A DNA stretch of 64,000 nt from Phenylobacterium parvum (GTDB lineage Bacteria > Pseudomonadota > Alphaproteobacteria > Caulobacterales > Caulobacteraceae), in contig NZ_CP029479.1 in assembly GCF_003150835.1 (NCBI RefSeq), positions 2,517,501-2,581,500 on the forward strand. Reading direction: 5' to 3'. Positions within the stretch are counted from its first letter, which is position 1. Every line of letters begins with the position of its first letter. The notes beneath the pieces were generated by a model. That model worked only from the letters and a program-made list of their open reading frames with translations, searched no databases and was not told the DNA's origin. This document shows, in pieces, positions 11,008-18,784 of this stretch. The position numbers and the translations under genes are program-made.

Positions 11008-12918
11008 ATGCGATCCACTACATCCAGGTTCGCCGCCGCCGGCTTGGCCGCCATCCTGCTTGCAGGATCGCTGCCCGCCGACGCTGCACCCGCCGCCCGC
11101 ACCCTCCCCGGCGGTGACGCCGGCAGCCGCGTCCCTGGGTATCCGGACGTGATGGCCGAATACATCCAGCTGCCGGGCGGCAAGGCGCCCGGGACCCCGG
11201 CCAGCCTGAACACCGCCAGCTTCCTGCGGGTCCGACCCGCCGCTGACGGCGCCCGGCCGGGACCGGCCAACGCCGTGATCGTCGGCCTGCCGGGCTTCTC
11301 CTCGACGCCGCCGCACTGGCTCTTCCTGGCCAGCCAGATGGTCTCGCGGGCCTCGAAGGAATCGTGCGGGAACCAGCCCTGCCGGGTGGAGGTCTGGGTG
11401 CTGCAGCGCCGGGGCGCGAATCTGGCGGAAACGGAGGCCCTCACGGAGGCCCGGCGCAAGGGCGACCCGGCCCTGGCCCTGAACCACTATCTGGGCGCCG
11501 ACTCCATCGGGCCGAACGGCCAGGTGGGATCGCCGACCGCCTCGGCGAAGTGGAAGCCCCTGACCCAGACGGACCTCGCCTTCATGGCGGACTGGGGCTT
11601 CGAGACCTACGCCGCCGACGTCGACGCCATGATCGGCCGCATCCGCGAACGCTCGGGCGCCCGCAACATCTTCCTGGCCGGGCACAGCCAGGGCGGCGGC
11701 TTCGTGGCCAACTACGCGGCGCGGAAGCGCCCGGACGGACGGCGCGGAGTGGAAGGCCTGGCGGGCCTGATCTTCCTGGACGGCGGCCCCTCGGCGGGTG
11801 TGCAGCCCGAGCCGACCGCGGCGGAGCTGGACGCCTATTTCACCCGGGTCTCGGCCCTGCGCAGCGGCAAGGACCGGGTCTACACGGACGCCAACGGCCT
11901 GCTGGGCGCCATCGCCGGCCCGGCCTCGGCCGCCAGCCAGTCGGTGACCGGCGTCTATTACGCCCTGTCCGATCCCTCGGCGGAGGCCATCTTTCCCCTT
12001 CGGGTCGCCGGCATGGCCCCCGCCCCCGGGGACGACTTCCTCAAGACTGCACGGATGACCTGGCTCGCCCGGGCCGGCGCGAGCTTCGATACCGACCCGG
12101 TTCCCGGCGGCGGGGTCCAGATGCAGATTCTCCAGTTCCTGGGCCAGGGCCTCGGACGGCTGGACTTCACCCCCATGCCGGGGACCGAGGACCGCTGCGA
12201 CCGCACCCCGCCCCCGCCGGCGGCCGGCCCCATGCGCGCCCTCGCGCCCCCGCCCAAGTGCGTCCCCTCGGGCGCCATGGCGGACCCCGGGCGGGTGCAC
12301 GGCTGGATCGAGCCTGGCGGCGCCTCCGGCCCGAAGGAGGCCGGACGGGCGGAGCTTTGGATGAACGCCCAGGCCTTCGCCCCCACGCGGTCCAACATCC
12401 GGCCGGTGACCGTGAGCTTCGCCGAGTCCGGTAGGCGCCGGATCGACGCCTCTGACATGGTCGCCTCCAACTGGTACCCCTCCGAGCGTTGGGATTTCGA
12501 CGCCGGCTTCGTCGGCCGCTACAAGACCCTCAAGGTCGACCGCGACGGCGTGAAGCTGGACGTCGACAAGGCCGCCATCGCCGGCGTTCCGGTCTATGTC
12601 GCCCGGCAGGGCTTCACCCAGGGCGTCTCGGGCAACCCCTTCCCGGGGGTGAAGGACTACACCGAGGTCAACAAGACCGGCACATGGCAGACGCCGGAGG
12701 CCAAGGCGATCAGCCCGCTCGACCCGGCGATCAACGCCGCCATCTACTTCCACACGGACTTCGTGGGCGCCGACGACTCCCGGGCTGGCCAGGCCCGCCC
12801 GGGCGAGCCCGGCGTCTCGGCCGTGTCCGGCACCCTCGTCGACTGGGTCCTGAAGCGGGCGAAGGGCCTGGCGGATACGCCCTCGCCCGCCGCCCTCGGG
12901 GTGCGGGCCCGGTACTGA
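11008..12918 (+). CDS. Large exported alpha/beta hydrolase
   Basis: This 636-aa exported protein begins with a signal peptide (MRSTTSRFAAAGLAAILLAG, cleavage near ADA-AP) after a strong AGGAGGA ribosome site. The alpha/beta hydrolase core has the nucleophile elbow AGHSQGGGF around residue 226 and a hydrophobic strand before it (RNIFLAGHS). The segment LIFLDGGPSAG follows. The C-terminal 250 residues hold a Pro-rich insert and no recognisable second domain. Paired cysteines (ESCGNQPCR, EDRCDRTP to PPPKC) suggest disulfides, which fits the periplasm. An esterase or lipase role is likely, but the substrate is unknown. The size is more than double that of a plain lipase domain. Confidence 0.78.
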   Translation: MRSTTSRFAAAGLAAILLAGSLPADAAPAARTLPGGDAGSRVPGYPDVMAEYIQLPGGKAPGTPASLNTASFLRVRPAADGARPGPANAVIVGLPGFSSTPPHWLFLASQMVSRASKESCGNQPCRVEVWVLQRRGANLAETEALTEARRKGDPALALNHYLGADSIGPNGQVGSPTASAKWKPLTQTDLAFMADWGFETYAADVDAMIGRIRERSGARNIFLAGHSQGGGFVANYAARKRPDGRRGVEGLAGLIFLDGGPSAGVQPEPTAAELDAYFTRVSALRSGKDRVYTDANGLLGAIAGPASAASQSVTGVYYALSDPSAEAIFPLRVAGMAPAPGDDFLKTARMTWLARAGASFDTDPVPGGGVQMQILQFLGQGLGRLDFTPMPGTEDRCDRTPPPPAAGPMRALAPPPKCVPSGAMADPGRVHGWIEPGGASGPKEAGRAELWMNAQAFAPTRSNIRPVTVSFAESGRRRIDASDMVASNWYPSERWDFDAGFVGRYKTLKVDRDGVKLDVDKAAIAGVPVYVARQGFTQGVSGNPFPGVKDYTEVNKTGTWQTPEAKAISPLDPAINAAIYFHTDFVGADDSRAGQARPGEPGVSAVSGTLVDWVLKRAKGLADTPSPAALGVRARY

Positions 12919-12961
12919 GCGCCGTGGCGGCCCGGGAGGTGAGGCCGCCGCCCCGTCGCGG

Positions 12962-15694
12962 GTGACGGCGTCGCAGCCGGCGGCTAGTTTACCCGCCGAG
13001 ATGAACGCTCCCGTCCCGCCCCAGGTCGATTCGGCCGGCGCCACGCCGGTCATGGCCCAGTTCTTCGAGGCCAAGGCGCGGCAGCCCGACGCCCTTGTCT
13101 TCTTCCGCATGGGCGACTTCTACGAACTCTTCTTCGACGACGCCCGACAGGCGGCGGCGGCCCTCGGCATCGCCCTGACCGCCCGCGGCCAGCACGCGGG
13201 CGAGCCCATCCCCATGTGCGGCGTGCCGGTCCATGCAGCGGAGGCCTATCTCTCCAAGCTGATCCGGTCCGGCTTCAAGGTGGCGGTCTGCGAGCAGATG
13301 GAGGACCCGGCGGAGGCGCGCAAGCGCGGGTCGAAGTCGATCGTTCGCCGCGACATCGTGCGGGTGGTCACCCCGGGAACCCTGACCGAGGACGGCCTCC
13401 TGGACGCCCGGGGCGCCAACCGGCTGGCGGCCGTGGCGGTGCGGGCCGGCGCCGCCGCCATCGCCAGCGTCGAACTGTCCACGGGCGAGGTGGAGGTATG
13501 GGCGCCCGGCAAGTCAGCCCTCGCCTCGGCCCTGGCGGCCCTGGGCCCCTCGGAGATCCTTGTGCCGGACCGGCTGTTTGCCGACGAGGCGGTGAGCGCC
13601 GCCCTCAAGGCGGCTGGCGGCCGGGTCCAGCCCCTGCCCTCGGCCCTGGGCGAACCGGGCGCCGCCGAGGCCCGGCTGAAGCGTCTTTACGGGGTCGAGA
13701 CCCTGGACGGGTTCGGCGCACTGTCCGGCGCCGAGGTCTCGGCCCTGGGCCTGATCGCCGCCCACCTGGAGACCACCCAGGCCGGCCGCACCCCATCCCT
13801 CGCCCCGCCCCGGCGGGCCGGGGAGGCCGACGTCATGGCGATCGACCCGGCCACCCGCGCCAGCCTGGAGATCGAGCGCAGCCTTTCGGGCGCACGGGAG
13901 GGCTCGCTCCTGGCCGCCGTGGACCGGACGGTGACGGCGCCGGGCGCACGGCTGCTGGCGGCGCGCCTCGCCCGCCCCCTGTTGGACCCGGAACGGATCG
14001 AGGCCCGGCTGGACGCCGTCGACTGGCTGCTTGCGCGGCGGGACCTGCGTCGCCGGTTGCGCGAAACCCTCAAGGGACAGGGCGACATGGCCCGGGCCCT
14101 GTCGCGGCTGGCCCTCGGCCGGGGCGGTCCCCGGGACCTGGGCGGACTGCGCGACGGCCTGGCGGCGGGCGGCGCCCTGCGCGCCCTGTTCGAGGCCGCC
14201 GAAGGCCCCCTGGAGGCGACTCCGCCAGCCGAGCTGGCGGAAAGCCTGGCCGCCCTCGACCTCGGCCGGCGACCGGAACTGGCCGACCTGCACGCCAGCC
14301 TCTCCGCCGGCCTCGGACCCGACCTGCCCCTTCAGGCGCGGGACGGCGGCTTTGTCGCCCCGGGCGTCCGGCCCGAGCTGGACGAGGCGCGCCGGCTGCG
14401 GGACGACAGCCGCCGGGTCATCCTGTCCCTTGAGGCTGAACTGGCGGCGCAGAGCGGCGTCGCCCTCAAGATCCGGCACAATGGGGTGCTGGGCTACTTC
14501 ATCGAGGCCACGGCCAAAGCGGCCGAGCCCCTGCTGCGTCCGCCCCTGAACGCCACCTTCATCCACCGCCAGACCCTGGCCAACCAGATGCGGTTCACGA
14601 CCGTGGCCCTGGCCGAGCTGGATGCGCGGATCGCCCAGGCGGGCGAGCGGGCCCTGGCCATCGAGATGGCCGCCTTCGAGGCCTGGCGGGACCTGGTCTG
14701 CGCAGCCGCAGATCCCCTGCGGGAGGCCGCGGCGGCCTGCGCCCGCCTGGACGTAGCCGCCGCCCTTGCTGAATGGGCCGAAGAGGCCGGGGCTGTCCGG
14801 CCCGAGCTGGACCGCAGCACCGCCTTCGAGGCCGAGGGCGCCCGCCATCCGGTGGTCGAGGCGGCGGTGCGTCGCTCTGGCGGCGCCTTCACGCCCAATG
14901 ACTGCCGGCTTGACGGCCAGGCCGTGACGGCCCCGCGGCTGGCCATCGTCACCGGCCCGAACATGGCGGGCAAGTCGACCTTCCTGCGCCAGAACGCCCT
15001 GCTGGCGGTCCTCGCCCAGGCCGGTTGCCCGGTGCCCGCCCGACGCCTGAAGCTGGGCGTGGTCGACCGCCTGTTCAGCCGTGTGGGGGCGGGCGACGAC
15101 CTGGCCCGGGGCCGTTCGACCTTCATGGCGGAGATGGTCGAGACCGCCGCCATCCTGACCCAGGCGACCCCGCGCTCCCTGGTGATCCTGGATGAGATCG
15201 GGCGCGGCACGGCGACCTGGGACGGCCTGGCCATCGCCTGGGCCTGCGCAGAGGCCCTGCATGGGACCAACCGGTGCCGGGGCCTCTTCGCCACCCATTA
15301 CCACGAGCTGGCCGAGCTTGAGCGACGCCTGCAGGGCGTGGCCAACCTGTCCCTCCGGGCCCGGGAATGGAACGGGGAGCTGGTCTTCCTGCACGAGGCC
15401 GGCCCGGGTCCTGCGGACAGGTCCTACGGAGTCCAGGTCGCCCGGCTGGCGGGCGTGCCCCCGACGGTTGTGGCCCGGGCCCAGGAGGTCCTGGAGCGGC
15501 TGGAGCGGGAGGCCGGCGCCCCGGCCCAGCTGGGCGACCTGCCCCTGTTCGCATCCCCCGCACCTGGATTGGCGAAGGCCGCGGGTCCCTCCCCGGTGGA
15601 CGAGGCCCTGGCGGACATGGACCCGGACGGCATGAGCCCCCGTGAGGCCTTGGAGGCCCTCTACCGCCTGAAGGGCCTTTCCCGGGAGGCCTAG
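12962..15694 (+). CDS. mutS: DNA mismatch repair protein MutS
   Basis: MutS binds mismatches and recruits MutL. The protein is 910 aa from the GTG at 12962, or 897 aa from an in-frame ATG at 13001. The start is not settled, but the conserved core begins soon after at TPVMAQFFEAK. Domain I carries the mismatch-wedging FYELF motif (GDFYELFFDDA). The C-terminal ATPase has Walker A GPNMAGKST (about residue 665), the RGTATWDGLAIAWA segment and LFATHYHELAELE. The length matches the MutS1 family. A GC hairpin and a REP-like repeat follow. Confidence 0.97.
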   Translation: MTASQPAASLPAEMNAPVPPQVDSAGATPVMAQFFEAKARQPDALVFFRMGDFYELFFDDARQAAAALGIALTARGQHAGEPIPMCGVPVHAAEAYLSKLIRSGFKVAVCEQMEDPAEARKRGSKSIVRRDIVRVVTPGTLTEDGLLDARGANRLAAVAVRAGAAAIASVELSTGEVEVWAPGKSALASALAALGPSEILVPDRLFADEAVSAALKAAGGRVQPLPSALGEPGAAEARLKRLYGVETLDGFGALSGAEVSALGLIAAHLETTQAGRTPSLAPPRRAGEADVMAIDPATRASLEIERSLSGAREGSLLAAVDRTVTAPGARLLAARLARPLLDPERIEARLDAVDWLLARRDLRRRLRETLKGQGDMARALSRLALGRGGPRDLGGLRDGLAAGGALRALFEAAEGPLEATPPAELAESLAALDLGRRPELADLHASLSAGLGPDLPLQARDGGFVAPGVRPELDEARRLRDDSRRVILSLEAELAAQSGVALKIRHNGVLGYFIEATAKAAEPLLRPPLNATFIHRQTLANQMRFTTVALAELDARIAQAGERALAIEMAAFEAWRDLVCAAADPLREAAAACARLDVAAALAEWAEEAGAVRPELDRSTAFEAEGARHPVVEAAVRRSGGAFTPNDCRLDGQAVTAPRLAIVTGPNMAGKSTFLRQNALLAVLAQAGCPVPARRLKLGVVDRLFSRVGAGDDLARGRSTFMAEMVETAAILTQATPRSLVILDEIGRGTATWDGLAIAWACAEALHGTNRCRGLFATHYHELAELERRLQGVANLSLRAREWNGELVFLHEAGPGPADRSYGVQVARLAGVPPTVVARAQEVLERLEREAGAPAQLGDLPLFASPAPGLAKAAGPSPVDEALADMDPDGMSPREALEALYRLKGLSREA

Positions 15695-15698
15695 CGTG

Positions 15699-15718
15699 CG
15701 GCGCCAGCCGGGGCGCCG
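15699..15718 (+). terminator. GC hairpin after mutS
   Basis: CGGCGCC (15699-15705) pairs with GGCGCCG (15712-15718) over a 6-nt loop, directly after the mutS stop. There is no following T tract, so this is a candidate structure-only terminator or mRNA end. Confidence 0.5.
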
Positions 15719-15768
15719 TTGACCCCCTCAGTCAGCTTCGCTGACAGCTCGCCCTTTGGGGCAGCCCT
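15719..15768. repeat. REP-like repeat, third copy
   Basis: TTGACCCCCTCA is followed by the palindrome GTCAGCTTCGCTGAC and AGCTCGCCCTTTGGGG, the same architecture as the copies after dnaJ: conserved CCCTCA, a variable small palindrome, AGCTC-CCC-TTGGGG. The variable stem keeps pairing by compensating changes (GTCAG/CTGAC here versus CCCGG/CCGGG there), which argues for a selected RNA or DNA hairpin. Confidence 0.7.
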
Positions 15769-15798
15769 GAAGGTGGATTCCTACCTTGAAGGAAGGAC

Positions 15799-16767
15799 CT
15801 AGAACCATCCCTTGCGGCGGAACCAGAGCAGGGGCGCGACGCCGCTGACCACCATCAGGCCGAGGGCCAGGGGATAACCCCAGGGCCAGGTCAGTTCGGG
15901 CATGACCTCGAAGTTCATGCCGTAGATGGCGCCGATCAGGGTGGGCGGCATCAGGAGGACGGTGAAGACCGAGAAGGTCTTGATGCCGATATTCTGCTCG
16001 ATGTTGATCAGGCCGAGGGCTGCATCGAGCAGGAAGGCGATGTGGGCCGACTGGGCGGCGGCGTGCTCGGTCAGGGACACGATGTCCTGCTGGACCGAGA
16101 CCAGGTGGGCCTGGGCAGAGGGCTTGCCGGCGATCTCAGGGGCGAGGGCGGCGAAGCTGGCCAGGCGGGCGAGGCTGGCCAGGCTTGTGCGGGCCAGGGC
16201 CGCCAGGGACTGGGTCCGGGCGAGGCTGGTCAACAGGGGCTCGAAGGCGGCGCCCCGCGGCCGGTCGAAGATGGCGTTGGACGAGGCCTGGACCCGCTCC
16301 GATCCCCGCTCGAGGACCTCCGCCAGCCGCTCGATGACGGCGTCCAGGAGATCCAGGAAAAGGTCGGCGCCGGACGCTTCGGCGTAGTCTGGCCCGGTTA
16401 CCCGCTGGGAAAAGGCGGTGAAGGCCCGGAGTGGCTCGTAGCGGAGGGTCACCAGCCGGCCATTGGCGAGGACAAAGGTCACCGGCGTCAGTACGGGATG
16501 CTCTTCATCGGCCCGGCTCAGGAGGCTGGCGGTCATGAAGGTCGCCCCGCCCTCCATGTAGAGCCGGCTGGAAGGCTCGATCTGGGCCATCTCGCGGGAG
16601 GTCGGCAGGTCCAGGCGCAGGGCGCTCTCGATCACAGCCTCTTCATGCCGGTCGGGGCTGATGAGCTCGATCCAGATGATGTCGTCCGGCGCCTGCCACT
16701 CCGGGGGCAGGTCCAGGGCGTGCACGGCCCGGAAGCTGCGGGTCTCGCGCGGGAGGAAATTGAGCAT
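15799..16767 (-). CDS. corA: CorA-type magnesium/divalent cation transporter
   Basis: This 322-aa CorA family channel has a soluble N-terminal domain, a long helical region (about 150-250), and two C-terminal membrane helices. The first ends in the hallmark YGMNFEVMPEL (Gly-Met-Asn pore motif), and the second runs through GYPLALGLMVVSGVAPLLWF before a basic tail. CorA pentamers import Mg2+, and some homologues move Co2+, Ni2+ or Zn2+. It lies 24 bp downstream of the CHAP-domain gene on the same strand, so the two may be cotranscribed. No Mg2+-sensing leader is visible in that short gap. Confidence 0.95.
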   Translation of the reverse strand: MLNFLPRETRSFRAVHALDLPPEWQAPDDIIWIELISPDRHEEAVIESALRLDLPTSREMAQIEPSSRLYMEGGATFMTASLLSRADEEHPVLTPVTFVLANGRLVTLRYEPLRAFTAFSQRVTGPDYAEASGADLFLDLLDAVIERLAEVLERGSERVQASSNAIFDRPRGAAFEPLLTSLARTQSLAALARTSLASLARLASFAALAPEIAGKPSAQAHLVSVQQDIVSLTEHAAAQSAHIAFLLDAALGLINIEQNIGIKTFSVFTVLLMPPTLIGAIYGMNFEVMPELTWPWGYPLALGLMVVSGVAPLLWFRRKGWF

Positions 16768-16791
16768 GCGCGGGTCGGCCGGGCCTGCGCC

Positions 16792-17466
16792 CTAGCGCGG
16801 CGGCGGCGGAGCGGTCACGGACTGGATGAGCGCGGCGATCCGGTCGCCGGCGTCAGCTGCCTGACCAAGGATCGAGAGCGGGGTCGCGCCCGGACGGACG
16901 GTGGAGGCCACCTGGCTGGCCGCGCTCTGGGCCACGGTGAGGGCGGCGCTCTGGGCGGCGTTGAACTGGCTGGAGGCCATCCGCACGGCCTGGGCGTCGG
17001 GGTAGATGAAGCCGTAGGTCGGATAGGTGCTGGAACCGATGTCGCGGACCGGGTCGTACCAGACCTTCACCCGGGACCAGTCGCCGGCGGGGGAGACATC
17101 GATCACGGTAACGTCGCGCTCGATCTGGCCGCGGGTCCCGCCGATACGGGACCAGTTGGCGTGGGTGATCTGGATGACCCGGTCGGTGAGGACCTGGCTG
17201 ACCACGGCCACGTGGCCGAGGGTCATGGCGCCGGATGGCTTGAAGCAGAGGACCGAGCCCGCCCGGGGCGAGAAACCGGTCTCGTAGCGACCCGTGGCCT
17301 GGCGCCACCAGGTGTGGGCGTCGCCGAAGATCTGGATGCCGGACACCAGGCGGGCGAAGGGCACGCACTGCCAGTAACGGTCGGCGACGGCGCTGGAGAG
17401 CGGCGCGAAAGCCACAATCCCGGCGACGAACGCCCCGACGGCGATGTGCATGGCGCGCCTGAACAT
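16792..17466 (-). CDS. CHAP-domain protein (putative peptidoglycan amidase)
   Basis: This 224-aa exported protein begins at ATG 17466, preceded by GGAGGCAGAGGCTTG. A GTG/ATG further upstream is less supported. The N-terminal signal segment (about 1-29) ends near AVADR. The CHAP domain follows, with the catalytic Cys34 in YWQCVPFAR and the His in LGHVAVVSQV, and then HANW and YGFIYPD. CHAP enzymes cleave peptidoglycan amide bonds or act as lysins. In alphaproteobacteria such small CHAP proteins are often linked to cell-wall remodelling. Its substrate is unproven. Confidence 0.88.
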   Translation of the reverse strand: MFRRAMHIAVGAFVAGIVAFAPLSSAVADRYWQCVPFARLVSGIQIFGDAHTWWRQATGRYETGFSPRAGSVLCFKPSGAMTLGHVAVVSQVLTDRVIQITHANWSRIGGTRGQIERDVTVIDVSPAGDWSRVKVWYDPVRDIGSSTYPTYGFIYPDAQAVRMASSQFNAAQSAALTVAQSAASQVASTVRPGATPLSILGQAADAGDRIAALIQSVTAPPPPR

Positions 17467-17971
17467 CAAGCCTCTGCCTCCAACAATCCGTGACTGCACA
17501 TAACCGCTCGGGCGGCGCTCGGCAAGTCCGGCGGACGAAACGCCGTGATGCTCTCGGGGCTTACTGAGAGACGAAACAAGGGGAGGCTTGGAAATTGAGA
17601 AATGTAAATTTCCTAATGGGTCAAATTAAAATCACGTCTAACCCCTGTTTTCCTCAACGCATCTGATGCTGAATTCAATTTTCGTTGAACCCGAACCAAA
17701 GTAGACACTCATTCACTGTTTCGGGAGGGATGAATTCACGCTGGCAGGCACAATGGAGCCATCGATCTTGGCGCCCCTTCAACGGCCCGGAGGCCGACCG
17801 GACGCTTTCCCTCCGCCCCGGCCATCGACCCCTGCTCCGGTTCCCGGCGCCTGAAAGCGGGCGCCGGACGCCGGGTTTCCGGGCATATCGGGGATGGATT
17901 ACGGCCGGCGTCCCAGGCTTTTTGCGACTCATGCTCTGGCTTTCGCCGGATCGCCGCCTAAATCTCGCCCC
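17467..17971. other. 505-bp gene-free region with AT-rich block; leader of terC
   Basis: No convincing coding sequence is present. A block at about 17575-17710 is markedly AT-rich compared with the surroundings and includes GGAAATT (17590-17596) inverted as AATTTCC (17607-17613), so it is a plausible promoter zone for the divergent CHAP and terC genes. The part nearer terC (17840-17925) is strongly structured and is listed separately. An open frame at 17685-17996 is out of frame with terC and not protein-like. Confidence 0.6.
17844..17925 (+). promoter_or_regulatory. Structured terC leader with consecutive hairpins and T5 tract
   Basis: Hairpin 1 is CCGGCGCC (17844-17851) with GGCGCCGG (17860-17867). 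Hairpin 2 is GGACGCCGG (17866-17874) with CCGGCGTCC (17905-17913), followed by CAGGCTTTTTGCG. Hairpin 2 plus the T run looks like an intrinsic terminator placed about 50 nt before the terC start, with hairpin 1 sharing two of its bases. terC-type genes are often under the Mn2+-sensing yybP-ykoY riboswitch, but its conserved core was not recognised here. Regulation by attenuation is inference. Confidence 0.45.
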
Positions 17972-18745
17972 ATGGACGCCATACTCCCCCTTCTGACCGA
18001 CCCCGCCGCCTGGGCGGCCCTTATCACCCTGATCGCGATGGAGGTGGTGCTTGGCATCGACAACCTCATCTTCATCTCGATCCTTTCGAACAAGCTGCCG
18101 GAAGGGCAACGGGAGCGCGCGCGGCGACTGGGCATCACCCTGGCCCTCGTCATGCGCCTCGGCCTGCTCTCGACCCTGGCCTGGCTTGTGCACCTGACCG
18201 ACCCGGTCCTCTCGCTTGGGGGCTCGATCGGCCCCCTCGACATGACCTTCTCCTGGCGAGACCTGATCCTCATCGCGGGCGGCGCCTTCCTGCTCTGGAA
18301 GGCGTCCAAGGAAATCGCCAGCATGTTGAACCCGAAGGCGAGCGGACATGAGACCGACAAGGTCGCCCTGGTTGCCGCCAACTTCGGGGCGGTGATCTTC
18401 CAGATCATCCTGATCGACATGGTCTTCTCGGTGGACTCGATCCTGACCGCGGTGGGCATGACCGATCACCTGCCCATCATGATCGTCGCCGTGATCATCA
18501 CCGTGGCCATCATGCTGGTGGCGGCCGATCCCCTGGCCAACTTCATCAACAAGAACCCGGGCGTGGTCATGCTGGCCCTGGGCTTCCTGCTGATGATCGG
18601 CCTGGTCCTGGTGGCCGACGGCTTCGGGATCGATATCCCGAAGGGCTACATCTACACGGCCATGGCCTTCTCTGTGGGGGTCGAGGTCCTCAATATCCTG
18701 GCCAGACGCGCCAAGGCGAAACTGGGGCTCCAGGCGGATCACTGA
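17972..18745 (+). CDS. TerC family integral membrane protein
   Basis: This 257-aa TerC family protein has about 7-8 membrane helices. It carries the family signatures MEVVLGIDNLIFI and a second acidic motif IILIDMVFSVDSILTAVGM, which likely bind metal. Related proteins (Alx, YoaE, TerC) are linked to Mn2+ export and tellurite resistance. ATG 17972 is chosen because it places the first helix near the N-terminus, and the longer in-frame version has an arginine- and proline-rich start. It is convergent with priA across a palindromic terminator. Confidence 0.92.
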   Translation: MDAILPLLTDPAAWAALITLIAMEVVLGIDNLIFISILSNKLPEGQRERARRLGITLALVMRLGLLSTLAWLVHLTDPVLSLGGSIGPLDMTFSWRDLILIAGGAFLLWKASKEIASMLNPKASGHETDKVALVAANFGAVIFQIILIDMVFSVDSILTAVGMTDHLPIMIVAVIITVAIMLVAADPLANFINKNPGVVMLALGFLLMIGLVLVADGFGIDIPKGYIYTAMAFSVGVEVLNILARRAKAKLGLQADH

Positions 18746-18758
18746 CCCGCCGGCGCCG

Positions 18759-18778
18759 GGGCCTCCCGCGGGAGGCCC
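18759..18778. terminator. Bidirectional hairpin between terC and priA
   Basis: GGGCCTCC (18759-18766) and GGAGGCCC (18771-18778) form a perfect 8-bp stem around CGCG in the 39-bp convergent gap. It can act for both genes. Confidence 0.6.
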
Positions 18779-18784
18779 GGAGCC

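Noticed and set aside
17575-17971. yybP-ykoY manganese riboswitch before terC.
   Set aside because: The conserved loop sequences were not found by eye. Reported only as an unnamed structured leader.
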